A stretch of DNA of 64,000 nucleotides, taken from Cordylochernes scorpioides. Lineage: Eukaryota; Arthropoda; Arachnida; Pseudoscorpiones; Chernetidae. Made by a program: the position numbers and the translations under genes. The stretch lies in contig CP092863.1 in the NCBI GenBank assembly GCA_030710605.1, forward strand, positions 64,022,438 to 64,086,437, read 5' to 3'. Of the stretch, positions 1-9,720 are shown piece by piece. Below the pieces are notes generated by a model. The model searched no databases. It was not told the DNA's origin and was given only the letters and a program-made list of their open reading frames with translations. Each line of letters begins with the position of its first letter. Position 1 is the first letter of the stretch.

Positions 1-299
1 TGAACCTCTCGTGCCTTTCTTCTTGAGCTTCAGGCCTTATCTTCTGGGTTCCAATGAACCTCTCGTGCCTTTCTTCTTGAGCTTCAGGCCTTATCTTCTG
101 GGTTCCGATGAACCTCTCGTGCCTTTCTTCTTGAGCTTCAGGCCTTATCTTCTGGGTTCCAATGAACCTCTCGTGCCTTTCTTCTTGAGCTTCAGGCCTT
201 ATCTTCTGGGTTCCAATGAACCTCTCGTGCCTTTCTTCTTGAGCTTCAGGCCTTATCTTCTGGGTTCCAATGAACCTCTCGTGCCTTTCTTCTTGAGCT
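1..299. repeat. 54-bp tandem array (about 5.5 copies)
   Basis: Units begin at 1, 55, 109, 163, 217 and 271, with a few substitutions between copies. The array runs off the left edge of the window. The 54-bp period is a multiple of three and lacks stops in one + frame, so an 18-residue periodic ORF appears; I read this as a by-product of the period and not as a gene. The array decays after about 299 into unique sequence. Confidence 0.95.
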
Positions 300-654
300 C
301 GAGCTTCTTGATTCGCTCTCCTAATCTGCAGACTCTCTTACTTCCCCGGGCGCTTTTCTTTTTATAGGGTCCCAAGCACGTGACCAAACCACATAAAAAA
401 CTACAAAAATCAAACCTAAACAAATGAATCTTTCTAAAACGAAAAATATGCAAAAACACGCAAAAAACTTATACAAAAAACTATGCAAAAAACTATGCAA
501 ACTAGTCTCAACAAGCCTTTTCGTTTAATATTGATGAAAGCAGTAGAATTTAATAATTTGAGAATAATTATTCAAATATCATCAAACCTTTAAAACAAAT
601 CATATAAATATAATGAAGCAAAGAATATTATGAAGATCTCTTCATTTGGATTGA
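300..654. other. AT-rich spacer without recognisable gene
   Basis: Contains short A-rich repeats (the motif aaaaaactatgc recurs around 455-500). The outer edge of the large inverted duplication lies near 514. No coding, RNA or TE signature is seen. Confidence 0.5.
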
Positions 655-1452
655 AATTGTAAATAATGCAACAAGAAAAATATAACATTTTGAAAATAAT
701 TTGGCTCGAAGTTGTAAAAATAATGAAACAATAAAAATATAACATTTTGAAAGTCATTTGGCTTGAAGTTGTAAAAATAATGAAACAATAAAAATATAAC
801 ATTTTGAAAGTCATTTGGCTTGAAGTTGTAAAAATAATGAAACAATAAAAATATAACATTTTGAAAGTCATTTGGCTTGAAGTTGTAAAAATAATGAAAC
901 AATAAAAATATAACATTTTGAAAGTCATTTGGCTTGAAGTTGTAAAAATAATGAAACAATAAAAATATAACATTTTGAAAATCATTTGGCTTGAAGTTGT
1001 AAAAATAATGAAACAATAAAAATATAACATTTTGAAAGTCATTTGGCTTGAAGTTGTAAAAATAATGAAACAATAAAAATATAACATTTTGAAAATCATT
1101 TGGCTTGAAGTTGTAAAAATAATGAAACAATAAAAATATAACATTTTGAAAATTATTTGGCTTGAAGTTGTAAAAATAATGAAACAATAAAAATATAACA
1201 TTTTGAAAATCATTTGGCTTGTAGTTGTAAAAATAATAAAACAATAAAAATATAACATTTTGAAAGTCATTTGGCTTGAAGTTGTAAAAATAATGAAACA
1301 ATAAAAATATAACATTTTGAAAATCATTTGGCTTGAAGTTGTAAAAATAATGAAACAATAAAAATATAACATTTTGAAAGTCATTTGGCTTGAAGTTGTA
1401 AAAATAATGAAACAATAAAAATATAACATTTTGAAAATCATTTGGCTTGAAG
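655..1452. repeat. 57-bp minisatellite (about 14 copies)
   Basis: About fourteen near-identical 57-bp units, A/T-rich. Because 57 is divisible by three and two minus-strand frames have no stop in the unit, there are two overlapping long repetitive minus ORFs (590-1462 and 642-1481). The mirror arm has only one degenerate unit (about 14005-14090), so the array either expanded in this arm or collapsed in the other. Confidence 0.95.
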
Positions 1453-1648
1453 TAGCTCGCAACTGTGACGTGGGATTCCATAATTCAGAACCAAGAACTT
1501 TAAGCCATCCAATAAACTTTGGATCTTTTTAATTTCTTATATCATCTACAGGTCCAATGATCTTGATAGGAGTATCAGAAATATTCTAATTAATGAAGAA
1601 TTCTTTTTTTTTTAAATTGTGGCAAAGAGAGACCATTGTTATATTTTA

Positions 1649-1829
1649 CAAGGTTGTTCCAAAAGTTCGTAAAGACTTACAAAAAATTGAAATACCAATA
1701 TTATTCGCTGTTATGTATAATGTCTTTGTATTATATATAAAGTAATTGTATTATGTATTATTGTGTATTCGCCGTAATATTATTATTCGCCGAATAATAA
1801 GAAAAACACGAACTTTTGGGACAACCTTC
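1649..1829. mobile_element. Short mariner-like MITE
   Basis: 181 bp with terminal inverted repeats of about 20 bp (AGGTTGTYCCAAAAGTTCGT) flanked by TA at 1647-1648 and 1830-1831. The interior is an AT-rich inverted repeat with no coding capacity. TA target site and terminus suggest a Tc1/mariner derivative. The mirror copy is at 13500-13813. Confidence 0.7.
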
Positions 1830-1959
1830 TATATATAAAAAAGTACATAATCGTGATGCAAAGAGATTCTTGCAAGGTTTTTTTTTTAATTTAACGTAGC
1901 TTTCGAGGTTTTTTCATTCTAAAGAAGTAAAAAATCGATGATACAGACGATTTCCCAAA

Positions 1960-2516
1960 GCTTGGCTTTCATTGATAAGTAAGATGTAACACAAATATCT
2001 ACACAACCTTTCCTTCTAATTATCCATTAAGATTGTTGACCCGATAAACTGGCGATGTCTACACAGACCACAGCCTGGCTTATCACTGATAGATGCTAAG
2101 TACCTAGGTTTGGCTTTCATTGATAAGTAAGATGTAACACAAATGTCTACTTAACCATTCCTTCTAATTATCCATTAAGATTGTCCGACCCGATAAACTG
2201 GCAGTGTCTACACAGACCACAGCCTGACTTATCACTGATAGATGCTAAGTACCTAGGTTTGGCTTTCATTGAACCCTGTAGATAAGGTGTAACACAAATG
2301 TCTACTTAACCTTTCCTTCTAATTATCCATTAAGATTGTCTGACCCGATAAACTGGCAGTGTCTACACAGACCACAGCCTGACTTATCACTGATAGATGC
2401 TAAGTACCTAGGTTTGGCTTTCATTGAACCCTGTAGATAAGATGTAACACAAATGTCTACACAACCTTTGCATCTAATTATCCATTAAGATTGTCTGACC
2501 CGATAAACTGGCGATG
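1960..2516. repeat. ~150-bp tandem repeat (about 4 copies)
   Basis: The motif TTGGCTTTCATTGA recurs at about 1962, 2110, 2259 and 2414, giving periods of 148-155 bp. No ORF. The mirror arm has about 2.3 units (13012-13365). Confidence 0.9.
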
Positions 2517-2639
2517 TCTCAAGAAAGCATGCCAACAAAGTGACTAATACAGAGAATTCATTGTGTAAGTGGATTTGTTAGCTCTTACTTCATTTGCCAT
2601 GTTGAGAGAGCATATTTTAATATAGATATTCATTTTATG

Positions 2640-3092
2640 GCGATCGAACGTTGTGGCCCACTGTACGTATTACATCCCAAACACGATGTGACACCAGCTA
2701 TTTCTGTCTTGAGCTCGATGTACCATCTCGGCGACCGTTAAGCCAGTGAGTTCCTTTAATTGGTCCACGAAGACTATGTTCATAGTATAAATCATTTTAT
2801 TCGCGATCGAACGTTGTGGCCCACTGTACGTATTACATCCCAAACACGATGTGACACCAGCTATTTCTGTCTTGAGCTCGATGTACCATCTCGGCGACCG
2901 TTAAGCCAGTGAGTTACTTTAATTGGTCCACGAAGACTATGTTCATAGTATAAATCATTTTATTCGCGATCGAACGTTGTGGCCCACTATAATAATTACA
3001 TCCAAAACACGATGCCACGCCAGCTATCTCTGTCTTGAGCTCGATGTAACATCTCGACGACCGGTAAGCCAGTGAGTTTCATGTTGCTTCGA
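2640..3092. repeat. 163-bp tandem repeat (3 copies)
   Basis: Units start at about 2641, 2804 and 2967, marked by CGATCGAACGTTGTGG. Period 163 bp. The mirror arm has about six units (11985-12895), so copy number doubled or halved between arms. Function unknown. Confidence 0.9.
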
Positions 3093-3593
3093 CATTCATA
3101 CAATGAGCGTTCATGGGAAAAATAATTCCTATGGTGGGGTCCCTTCTACAGACCTACTGGGACTTAGCTGGGGTGTTCTACTCATCCCCATACGTCTCGG
3201 GAGGAGCCTTCACGTCTTGGGTGGCCCTACCAGTATCCTAGGATACAGACGTACTTTGCTTCCACCCTCCAGGAACACCCCTCACCGCGTTGAGGCGCCC
3301 GTATAGTTTAATATCTAATATAAACAATTCTTCAGCTTTGAATATGATTGTCATATGTTAAAAAAGGCTACAAGCCAGATAGGACGGTTGTAAACTCGTA
3401 CAATGAGTAGAGATAACCTATACGTCCACGAGTTCAGAATCCAAGAAGTTTAAATATCTATGTAATCTAAGTTACACGCCTGTCTCATATCTCTATCTCT
3501 AGGTGTCTGAAAACAGTTATGTAAATATGTTGTTTTGTGATATAGAAAACAATTATATAACTTTATTTCAATCAATATATATGGAATAATAAA
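3093..3593. other. Arm-specific sequence without a recognised gene
   Basis: A GC-richer block (3110-3305) with a 67-codon + ORF, then AT-rich sequence. Both are mirrored at about 11470-11950. No domain is recognised and I do not call a gene. Confidence 0.4.
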
Positions 3594-3988
3594 GCACATG
3601 TGCTCCTGGTCAGGATATGCCTTTTTTATTTTTAATATCAACACCTGACCTTTTTATTTTCTTCTATTATTTATTCATGCGTTAAGCGTATTTATGCAAT
3701 TTTGGCCTTGAATACTTTCTTAGTTTCTCAAGAAGCCTCTGGAACCAAAAATCTTTTTGGTTGCAGTGGTACAGCCTACTCCACGCTGACGAGCGCCAAC
3801 AGCGCGAAACGCGTTCGTGGATGGCTTTTCTTGATTTATCAAGAAATTGGGTTGGCCAAATATCAGGGAACAGGCTATATCAATGTTTAGTTGATTTCTG
3901 TTCCACTAGATGGCGCTCTGCCATCTGTAAAGCACTTTTGCTCCTGGTTAGGAGATGCCTTTTTATTTTTAATATCAACACCTGACCC
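3594..3988 (+). repeat. Hammerhead-bearing repeat, family A, with direct-repeat tails
   Basis: Body about 3657-3988 carries a hammerhead-like core at 3780-3821 and short inverted motifs such as CTTGATTTATCAAG. The tail (CTCCTGGTYAGGAKATGCC plus T-rich stretch and TCAACACCTGACC) occurs twice in the same direction, at about 3600-3656 and 3945-3988, so the unit looks like part of a head-to-tail dimer. Other family A copies are at 11061, 26085, 39655, 46440, 52345 and 60995. Confidence 0.7.
3780..3821 (+). ncRNA. Hammerhead ribozyme-like motif (family A)
   Basis: Stem I TCCACG (3780-3785) pairs with CGTGGA (3816-3821). Then come core CTGACGA (3786-3792), stem II GCGC-CAACA-GCGC (3793-3805), GAAA (3806-3809), a minimal stem III closed by A3809-U3814 with loop CGCG, and the cleavage-site U3815. 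All conserved catalytic positions of a type I hammerhead are present; the cleavage triplet would be GUU. Stem III of one or two pairs is typical of hammerheads in Penelope-like elements, which often need dimers. Activity is inferred, not shown. Confidence 0.7.
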
Positions 3989-4027
3989 ACTTATTATTTT
4001 TTTCTATTGTTTTTTTCATGTGTAAAT

Positions 4028-4051
4028 ATGTCTCTCTCTCTCTCTCTCTTA
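4028..4051. repeat. (TC)n microsatellite
   Basis: About twelve TC dinucleotides, absent at the mirror position in the right arm, where the flanks otherwise match. Confidence 0.9.
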
Positions 4052-4239
4052 CTATAAATATTGTACTTGATTCAAAATAAGTGTGTGAGAGCTAGTTAGT
4101 GTTGTCTTTGTTGTTAGATAGACCTCAGTCAAGAGTAGAAAGACGCCATATAGAGAAAGGTCCCGAGACCTGAAGAAGTTTAGGACGTCTAGGTGAAGCA
4201 GAGCCTGGGTGTAGACACGCTTTACGTGACACTAGGATT

Positions 4240-4432
4240 GATTGATTCGATTCCAAAATCACTTTATTTGGTACCGCTCAACAAGAGCAACCTAGTTTAT
4301 GATAATTGAAACAGTGAATAATATGTGAAGGTTATTCACATATTAAACAAAATGTTAACGCAGGATTCAATCCCGGTTCATGACTGTCGGGAATCGAGGG
4401 TGTTACCCACTTGTCCACCGACTTATTATTAT
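4240..4432 (-). mobile_element. SINE-B: tRNA-derived element, left-arm copy
   Basis: On the minus strand it starts with a tRNA-like head carrying an A-box-like TGGACAAGTGGGT and a B-box-like GGGATTGAATCC. A non-tRNA body ends near the GGTACC-AAATAAAGTGATTTT sequence. The cloverleaf is imperfect, so this is a SINE or tRNA-derived pseudogene and not a tRNA gene. The mirror copy is at 10637-10830. Confidence 0.6.
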
Positions 4433-4554
4433 TTATAGGTTGATTGAAGCTTTAATTCTAATATATCAGCATCTCTACGAACCATCACCTGATAACTTAA
4501 ACTAACCTAACCTTTTCAAGAATAATCAATCAAGGATAAATTTCTTTCAGGCTT

Positions 4555-4680
4555 TTTTCGCCCTTCCACAGATGAATCTTAAATATAAGAGTACCTGTTA
4601 GCAATTCATCAATGGACGCTGTTATATTTAAAATTTCTCCTGTGAAAGGACGAAAGATTATTTTCTTTCTTTACTCCTGT
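4555..4680. repeat. Small fold-back repeat
   Basis: TTCGCCCTTCCACAG near 4558 is an imperfect inverted match to CTGTGAAAGGACGAA near 4640-4655, and the interiors are also complementary. It is mirrored at about 10395-10512. A GAAA follows the second arm hairpin as in the hammerhead families, but the CUGANGA part is not clear. Confidence 0.5.
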
Positions 4681-4736
4681 AATTATTATTTTTTTAAAAG
4701 AAGCTACGCATCAAAAAATATTTCAACCTTCTTATA

Positions 4737-4805
4737 CAAAACCTCCATGAGAGGACACTCACGCTAGAGAACACTTCTCAACAAAGGACAGTTTTCATTA
4801 GCAAA
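4737..4805. mobile_element. Tigger-like MITE remnant (type T1)
   Basis: Matches the left half of the T1 MITE seen at 38054 and elsewhere: AAAACCTCCATGAGAGGACA, then ACAAAGGACAGTTTTCATT. Only one end is left. The mirror remnant is at about 10255-10330. Confidence 0.55.
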
Positions 4806-5012
4806 ATGAACATTCATGTTTAAATGCTTCCATTTATTATCTATAGATGGCACGTAATCTCCATATAGTAATTTCGTGCCCGAAATATTTGTGAATTTAA
4901 ATGTTTTAAAAGAAACTTATATCCCCGCGGAAGCCTGATTTTACATCTTAATTATAGTAGTAAAAATACAGAGACCTTTAAAAATAAATATTACCATAGG
5001 ACAACTATAATT

Positions 5013-5335
5013 AAAGATGGGAATCGGTGAAAGAGAGAGAGATAGGATAGTGTAAACCATTGGTTTTCGACCGTGACGACACGGGATTGAATCCTGCATT
5101 GGGCACTTTTTTATGATAAAAAAAAAAAAATGCTCCAATGGTCACCGATTCTTGGAAAAGTTCAACCTCACCAGCGAGTGCAAGTAACAAAACGGGGCTT
5201 TGGCATATTTGTATGTGCAAAGTCAAACTGCTTTTCACTTGTGTAGACATGTGGTGCGCTTACAGTAAAAGCAGTTGCCTACTTCTACCCACCATGATTA
5301 TCATGGCCTGTACCACGTGTACTAGGGATAATTAA
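5013..5335 (+). mobile_element. SINE-A: tRNA-derived SINE, left-arm copy
   Basis: tRNA-like head about 5020-5108 with B-box-like GGGATTGAATCCTGC, a T/A-rich linker, then the ~200-bp body starting ATGCTCCAATGG and ending CACGTGTACTAGGGATAA. The head is divergent around the A box. The same body occurs at 8238, 9437 (minus), 38578, 40540, 47285 (minus) and 59565, so it is a dispersed family. Confidence 0.75.
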
Positions 5336-5361
5336 AACAAAAAAGACATGTGGTGCACTTA

Positions 5362-5461
5362 NNNNNNNNNNNNNNNNNNNNNNNNNNNNNNNNNNNNNNN
5401 NNNNNNNNNNNNNNNNNNNNNNNNNNNNNNNNNNNNNNNNNNNNNNNNNNNNNNNNNNNNN
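5362..5461. other. Assembly gap (100 N)
   Basis: Exactly 100 N, usually a placeholder for unknown size. It sits just inside the left arm of the inverted duplication and inside SINE-A-like sequence, so the orientation of 1-5361 relative to the rest rests on scaffolding. Confidence 1.
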
Positions 5462-6102
5462 CTTTTTTAAATAAACTTATTTGATGCCTTTTGACTCAGA
5501 GATTAAAGTTTTTGAAAAGATACTTTTTCCTGAAGGTCTGATATTTTTTACTCAATATTGAAACAAGGGATTATTTTTTTTTTATCTTCTTAGTGAGATC
5601 TTTGATAAGCTCTTCCATTTTCAATTCATAATGATTTTCATCATGGAAGACTGTTAGTCATATCTTGGAAGCTTCTTTTGCATACACACATAGCATATTG
5701 TCGTATTCAGTCATAATGAGAAATTACATAGAAACATCTTAAAGTCTTTTGAAACAAGTCTTCATACATATACTTCTATAGGTTTTTAATCAAATATCTT
5801 CTTGTACCATGTCCTGAATACCATTATGAGTAATGGTCGAAGGATAATGGTTGTCTCTATTACCTTAATTCTATGGGACAGCCTCTTGTTCTAAACAAAT
5901 TTGCATAGATGAGAATCTTCATGTTGATCTAGTGTCATCAAAAAAGTAAGAGGAATCTCTTGATCTTTAACTCTTTTAATCTCTAAACTAGATAGTGTTG
6001 AACTATTGCAAGTTTATACATGTGTGCGCTTTCATACTTTGTATTCTATGATATGAATGGAATACCTATGTTTAATACATGAATAGATTATATTGTAATA
6101 TT
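5462..6102. other. AT-rich spacer without recognised features
   Basis: No ORF of note, no tandem array and no terminal repeats that I can see. Confidence 0.4.
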
Positions 6103-7066
6103 ATAAACTCAAAAGGAACTTCTTCTATAGAACATTTATTTTATATACACGAATTTATTGGGTTTAATTTGAGACCTCGAGATATTATTCGACCAGCACG
6201 CATCCTCCACCATGTACGTATATTTACAAAAATTGTTTATAACACACAAAGAATGTAATATATATTTTCTCCACCTTTCAATATAATTAATAATTAAATA
6301 TGTAAAAATTATTTTGTATATAAAAATAGTATATATATCATCAATTTGTTAACCTGATACTCCTGTTGAAGGACTGACAAGTCTGAAAGTTTGAAAATAA
6401 AAATTTGAACAAGAAACATAGCCCTGGGAGCTTTATTTATTTTATAATAAAACATGTTTATTTAGCTAGCTTTCAAACGACATTGTTCTTCAACGGGGGT
6501 AAAGACAAGGTGTGATGTGTGCAATAATATAGACGTACATTGAGAGCCAAGATATATACAATTTTGTAACTAACATGATGGCAGGTAGAATTACAAATTA
6601 AGAAAATTGCATAAGCCGTGGATATGAATAAGCGATAGAACTCTCCCTGTTTAGATAATCAAATAAAGTAAAGCACGAAGGAAGATGAGTTTCTTTTTAA
6701 TAAATGCGAGCGAGCTTTCGGGCCATATTTGCATATCTTAATTGTAATCATAGTTGTATTTTGTTTCTCCGCCTATAAGAAAAAATGTAAATATGCTAAA
6801 ATATTGCTTACCATAGTATAAATAGGCTTGTATCTCTTTGAAGGGCGTGTGGCCCGAAAGCTCGCTCGCGTTTATTAAAAAGAAACTCATCTTCCTTCGT
6901 GCGCGCGCTTTACTTTATTTGAGAAATTTGTATATATCTTGGATCTCAATATTCATCTATATAATTGCACACATCACACCTTGTCTTTACGTCCGTTGAA
7001 GAACGATGTCGTTTGAAAGCTAACAAAATAAACATGTTCTATAGAAGAAGTTCCTTTTGAGTTTAT
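6103..7066. repeat. Large fold-back element, family H
   Basis: Outer arms match as inverted copies: CTCAAAAGGAACTTCTTCTA (about 6110) against TAGAAGAAGTTCCTTTTGAG (about 7042). Inner arms carry GTTTCTTTTTAATAAATGCG and its reverse complement around a loop near 6790. An insertion of about 290 bp (6138-6425) splits the left arm. Near the loop, GGGC-GTGTG-GCCC-GAAAGCTC resembles the stem II/GAAA half of a hammerhead, without a good 5' core. Confidence 0.65.
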
Positions 7067-7177
7067 AATCTTTCAATATAGTTATGGTAATGTTGATGTC
7101 TACATGTATGAATAGATTGTTATAGTTTTCCTTTATTTGAAATATTTGCTGTAAAATTTAATAAATTGTCCATATAT

Positions 7178-7268
7178 AATTATAAAAAAAGACATCTCCT
7201 TATTGTGCAACTGAAAGTTGTTGATGAATTTCAGTTGCAAGATAAGGAGATGTCTTTTTTATAATTTA
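7178..7268. repeat. Near-perfect hairpin, family A arm ends
   Basis: About 39 bp from 7178 (AAAAAGACATCTCCTTATTG) pairs with 7229-7268, with a 12-nt loop. The stem sequence is the terminal part of family A fold-backs (ATCTCCTTATCGTGCAACTG), so this is an internally deleted copy. Confidence 0.8.
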
Positions 7269-7556
7269 TGCACCTTATCCCAGTACAATATCACATTTTT
7301 ACTATTTTTTCACATTGTCCATATATAGTTGTTTTTAGTTTTTGTGTATGCTCTTTATTGGAAAATGAGTGCCGTTGCAATGTTAGTCACCTTGGACCAG
7401 AATTTGGTCAAATATTCCAAGAGTCCAGGGGGAACTGGTGTGGTCAGATTTCACCTTTTCCTCCCCCCCCCCCCCCCTTTTTTTCTAATTTAAACAGAAA
7501 ACATATATGTATGTGTGATACGCGCGTCTCTCTTTATATAATTAAATCTATATATA

Positions 7557-7926
7557 GATGGAAATTTTGCCGGGAGGATATTGATCTAAAGAGGCAAAGT
7601 TCGCCTCTCCCGTCAAAATAGACGTTTAAAACCAGACGCCATCTATTGACTGTCGCCGCAAACTAGCGGCCTCGGGTCGGTAACAAAGCCACAACACCAG
7701 CTTTGGTAAACTGAAAATCGTCCACCTAGAGACCATGGCTTGGCTGACGAGGGCCATTAGCCCGAAACCATGGTCTCTAGGTGGACACTTTTCAGTTTGC
7801 CAAAGCTGGTGTTGTGGCTTTGTCACCGACCCGAGGCCGCTAGTTTGCGGCAACGGTCAATAGATGGCGTCTGGTTTTAGACGTCTATTTTGACGGGAGA
7901 GGCGACCTTTGTCTCTTTAAATCTAT
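7557..7926. repeat. Fold-back element, family D, full copy
   Basis: Arms of about 150 bp (7591-7738 and 7768-7915) are near-perfect inverted copies ending in GGCGACCTTTGTCTCTTTA and its mirror. The short loop contains the hammerhead-like core at 7738-7781. Other copies are 14527-14781, a centre-deleted copy at 47036-47236 and a fragment at 22476-22535. Confidence 0.85.
7738..7781 (+). ncRNA. Hammerhead-like core at the fold-back tip (family D)
   Basis: CTGACGA (7744-7750), stem II GGGC-CATTA-GCCC (7751-7763), GAAA (7764-7767), stem III ACC/GGT (7767-7769 with 7772-7774), C7775 as cleavage base (GUC), then TCTAGG. The 5' strand of stem I is GCTTGG, not CCTAGA, so stem I is weakened; the core itself is intact. 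In the full RNA the 19-bp outer stem would compete with it. Confidence 0.5.
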
Positions 7927-7963
7927 ATACTTCTTAGAGAGAGAATTAGAGATACTTCGATCA

Positions 7964-8141
7964 GTAAATATTTTTATTATCTCAACGTTTGGACAAAATC
8001 TTTTGTAAGGAACATTCTGAGAACGCCTTTGCAATTTTAGAATAAATTTTAATTATTTTCAATTGCTTTAATTTTTATTTGTTCCAGACGAAGACAAAAG
8101 ATCCTTGTCGAAATGTCAAGATAATAAAAAAAGATTTACTG
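7964..8141. repeat. Fold-back element, family E, copy 1
   Basis: Inverted arms (TTTTTATTATCTCAACG at about 7969 against its complement near 8120-8137). The right arm reads AGACGAAGACAAAAGATCCTTG then TCGAAATGTC, a degenerate hammerhead-like core with T4 changed to A. Confidence 0.6.
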
Positions 8142-8237
8142 GCAGAAATATCTTTAATTCTAAGAATCATGGATGGCGGCCAGGCAGCCTCTATATTTAC
8201 GATAAAGTTATATAGTTTCACATTTTGAAAAAAAAAT

Positions 8238-8432
8238 GCTCCAATGGCCCCCGATTCTTGAAAAAGTCCAACCCCACCAGCGAGTGCAAGTAACCAAACG
8301 GGGCTCTGGCATTTGTAAGTGCAAAGTCGAACTGCTTTTCACATGTGTAGACATGTGGTGCGCTTACAGTAAAAGCAGTCGCTAACTACCCACCATGATT
8401 ATCATGGCCTGTACCACGTGTACTAGGGATAA
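8238..8432 (+). mobile_element. SINE-A body, 5'-truncated
   Basis: Begins at ATGCTCCAATGG and ends CACGTGTACTAGGGATAAG. The tRNA-like head is missing. Flanked by A-rich stretches. Confidence 0.7.
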
Positions 8433-8555
8433 GCAAAAAAAAAAAAACATTTTGCGTCAAATTCTTTTTTTTTTTTTTATCCAAAACGAAAAAGATGAAT
8501 TTTCGAAAAATCTTCTTACAATACAATAGTTCTTTGGATTAAAGATACTTTGGCC

Positions 8556-8734
8556 TGTAAATCTTTTTATTATCTCGACGTTTCGACAAATATCTTTTGT
8601 CAGGGACATTCTGAAAATGCTATTTCAACCTTAGAATAATTTTTAATGCTTTGCCAATTGCTTTAAGTTTTATTTGTTCCTTACGAAGACAAAAATTTCT
8701 TGTCGAATTGTCAAGATAATAAAAATATTTACTT
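8556..8734. repeat. Fold-back element, family E, copy 2
   Basis: Arms TTTTTATTATCTCGACG (about 8564) and its complement near 8712-8728. The left arm on the minus strand reads CTGACAA, hairpin, GAAACGTC, a hammerhead-like order with G8 changed to A. Copies 1 and 2 lie 590 bp apart in the same order, suggesting a local duplication. Confidence 0.6.
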
Positions 8735-9017
8735 TTAAGAACTATGAATCAGGCAGGCAACCTCTATCTTTACGGTAAAGTTATATAGTTTCACATTTTG
8801 CGTCAAATTCGTTTATTGATCCAAAACGAAAAAGATGGACGTTCGAAAATTCTTCTTACAATACATCTAATATATAAATATATTCGGATGTTGAAATAGT
8901 ATCTTGACACATAGTACACAATAGACTGGTACTAAGAAGCCTTTTCTTAAAAGCTAAACTTTTTTCTGTCTTGATTCAGTAAAAGAATTTGAGAGACAAA
9001 ATGAAGTTATAGATCTT

Positions 9018-9366
9018 TAGGTTATATACAAGAGCGTACCTGGATCTGTAAAGAAAAAGAAAAACAATTTTTTCTCAAAATATTTCGGGAAATTGCTCCC
9101 TCTTTATCAATTTATTGTACAGTAAACTTAATTTACAAATTCTTGTAGATTATATGAAAACAACCATGTTATTTCCTCACTGTATTATTATCATTAATTA
9201 TTTTTTGACCAATGTGACATGGTTGTTTTCATGTGATCTACAATAATTTGTAAATTAAGTTTACTGTACAATAAATTAATAAAGAGGGAGCAAACTCTCG
9301 AAATATTTTGAGAAAAAATTTGTTGTTTTTTTTTTCTCTACAGATCCAGGTACGTTCTTTTATATA
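9018..9366. repeat. Fold-back element, family G
   Basis: Arms begin CCTGGATCTGTAAAGAAAAA (about 9040) and end at the complement CTCTACAGATCCAGGTACG (about 9340-9356). Inside the arms, on the minus strand of the left arm, TTGATAA, a GGGA/TCCC hairpin and GAAATATT follow the hammerhead order with C3 and G8 substituted. Confidence 0.65.
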
Positions 9367-9436
9367 AACTTAATTGATGGATTGTCTTTTGACTCAAACT
9401 ATAGATCTTTAATTTTTTATTTTATTTTTGCGCTTA

Positions 9437-9720
9437 TCCCCTAGTACACGTTGTACAGGACATGATAATCATGGTGGGTAGACGTTGGCGACTACTTTTT
9501 ACTGTAAGTACACCACATGTCTACACATGTAAAAAGCAGTTCGACTTTGCACTTACAAATGTGCCAGAGCCCTGTTTGGTTACTTGCACTCGCTGGTTCG
9601 GTTGGACTTTTTCAAGAATCGGGGGCCATTGGAGCATTATTTTTTAAATCATAAAAAAGTGCTCAATGCAGGATTTAATCAACAGTTTAGACCATCCTTC
9701 CACTGACCCTTATCTTCAAT
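9437..9720 (-). mobile_element. SINE-A, right-arm copy
   Basis: Minus-strand copy with the body (9440-9640), A-rich linker and a degraded tRNA-like head (about 9660-9715). Mirror of 5013-5335. Confidence 0.7.

Larger units (their letters stand above)
514..5340 (+). repeat. Left arm of a large inverted duplication
   Basis: Read 5'->3', this stretch matches the reverse complement of about 9437-14203 in the same order: 57-bp minisatellite, mariner-like MITE, ~150-bp tandem, 163-bp tandem, hammerhead-bearing repeat, SINE-B, Tigger-like remnant and SINE-A. The 189-bp stretch 3702-3890 encodes the same 62-residue ORF as 11159-11347 on the other strand. The arms differ by scattered substitutions and by tandem copy number (57-bp: about 14 against 1; 163-bp: 3 against 6). 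The inner end stops just before the assembly gap at 5362. It may be a real palindrome or a mis-scaffolded second haplotype. Confidence 0.9.

Noticed and set aside
11-367. 118-codon + ORF with 18-residue repeats
   Set aside because: By-product of the 54-bp tandem period; the repeat runs off the window and lacks any protein signature.
590-1481. Two long minus-strand ORFs of 279-290 codons
   Set aside because: They are translations of a 57-bp minisatellite in two frames; no domain and no conservation in the mirror arm.
4350-4432. tRNA gene
   Set aside because: A- and B-box-like sequences are present, but acceptor and other arms do not pair well and a conserved SINE body follows; SINE preferred.
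6830-6875. Hammerhead in fold-back family H
   Set aside because: Stem II and GAAA look right, but the CUGANGA part is TTGAAGG and stem I cannot pair; noted only as a possible relic.
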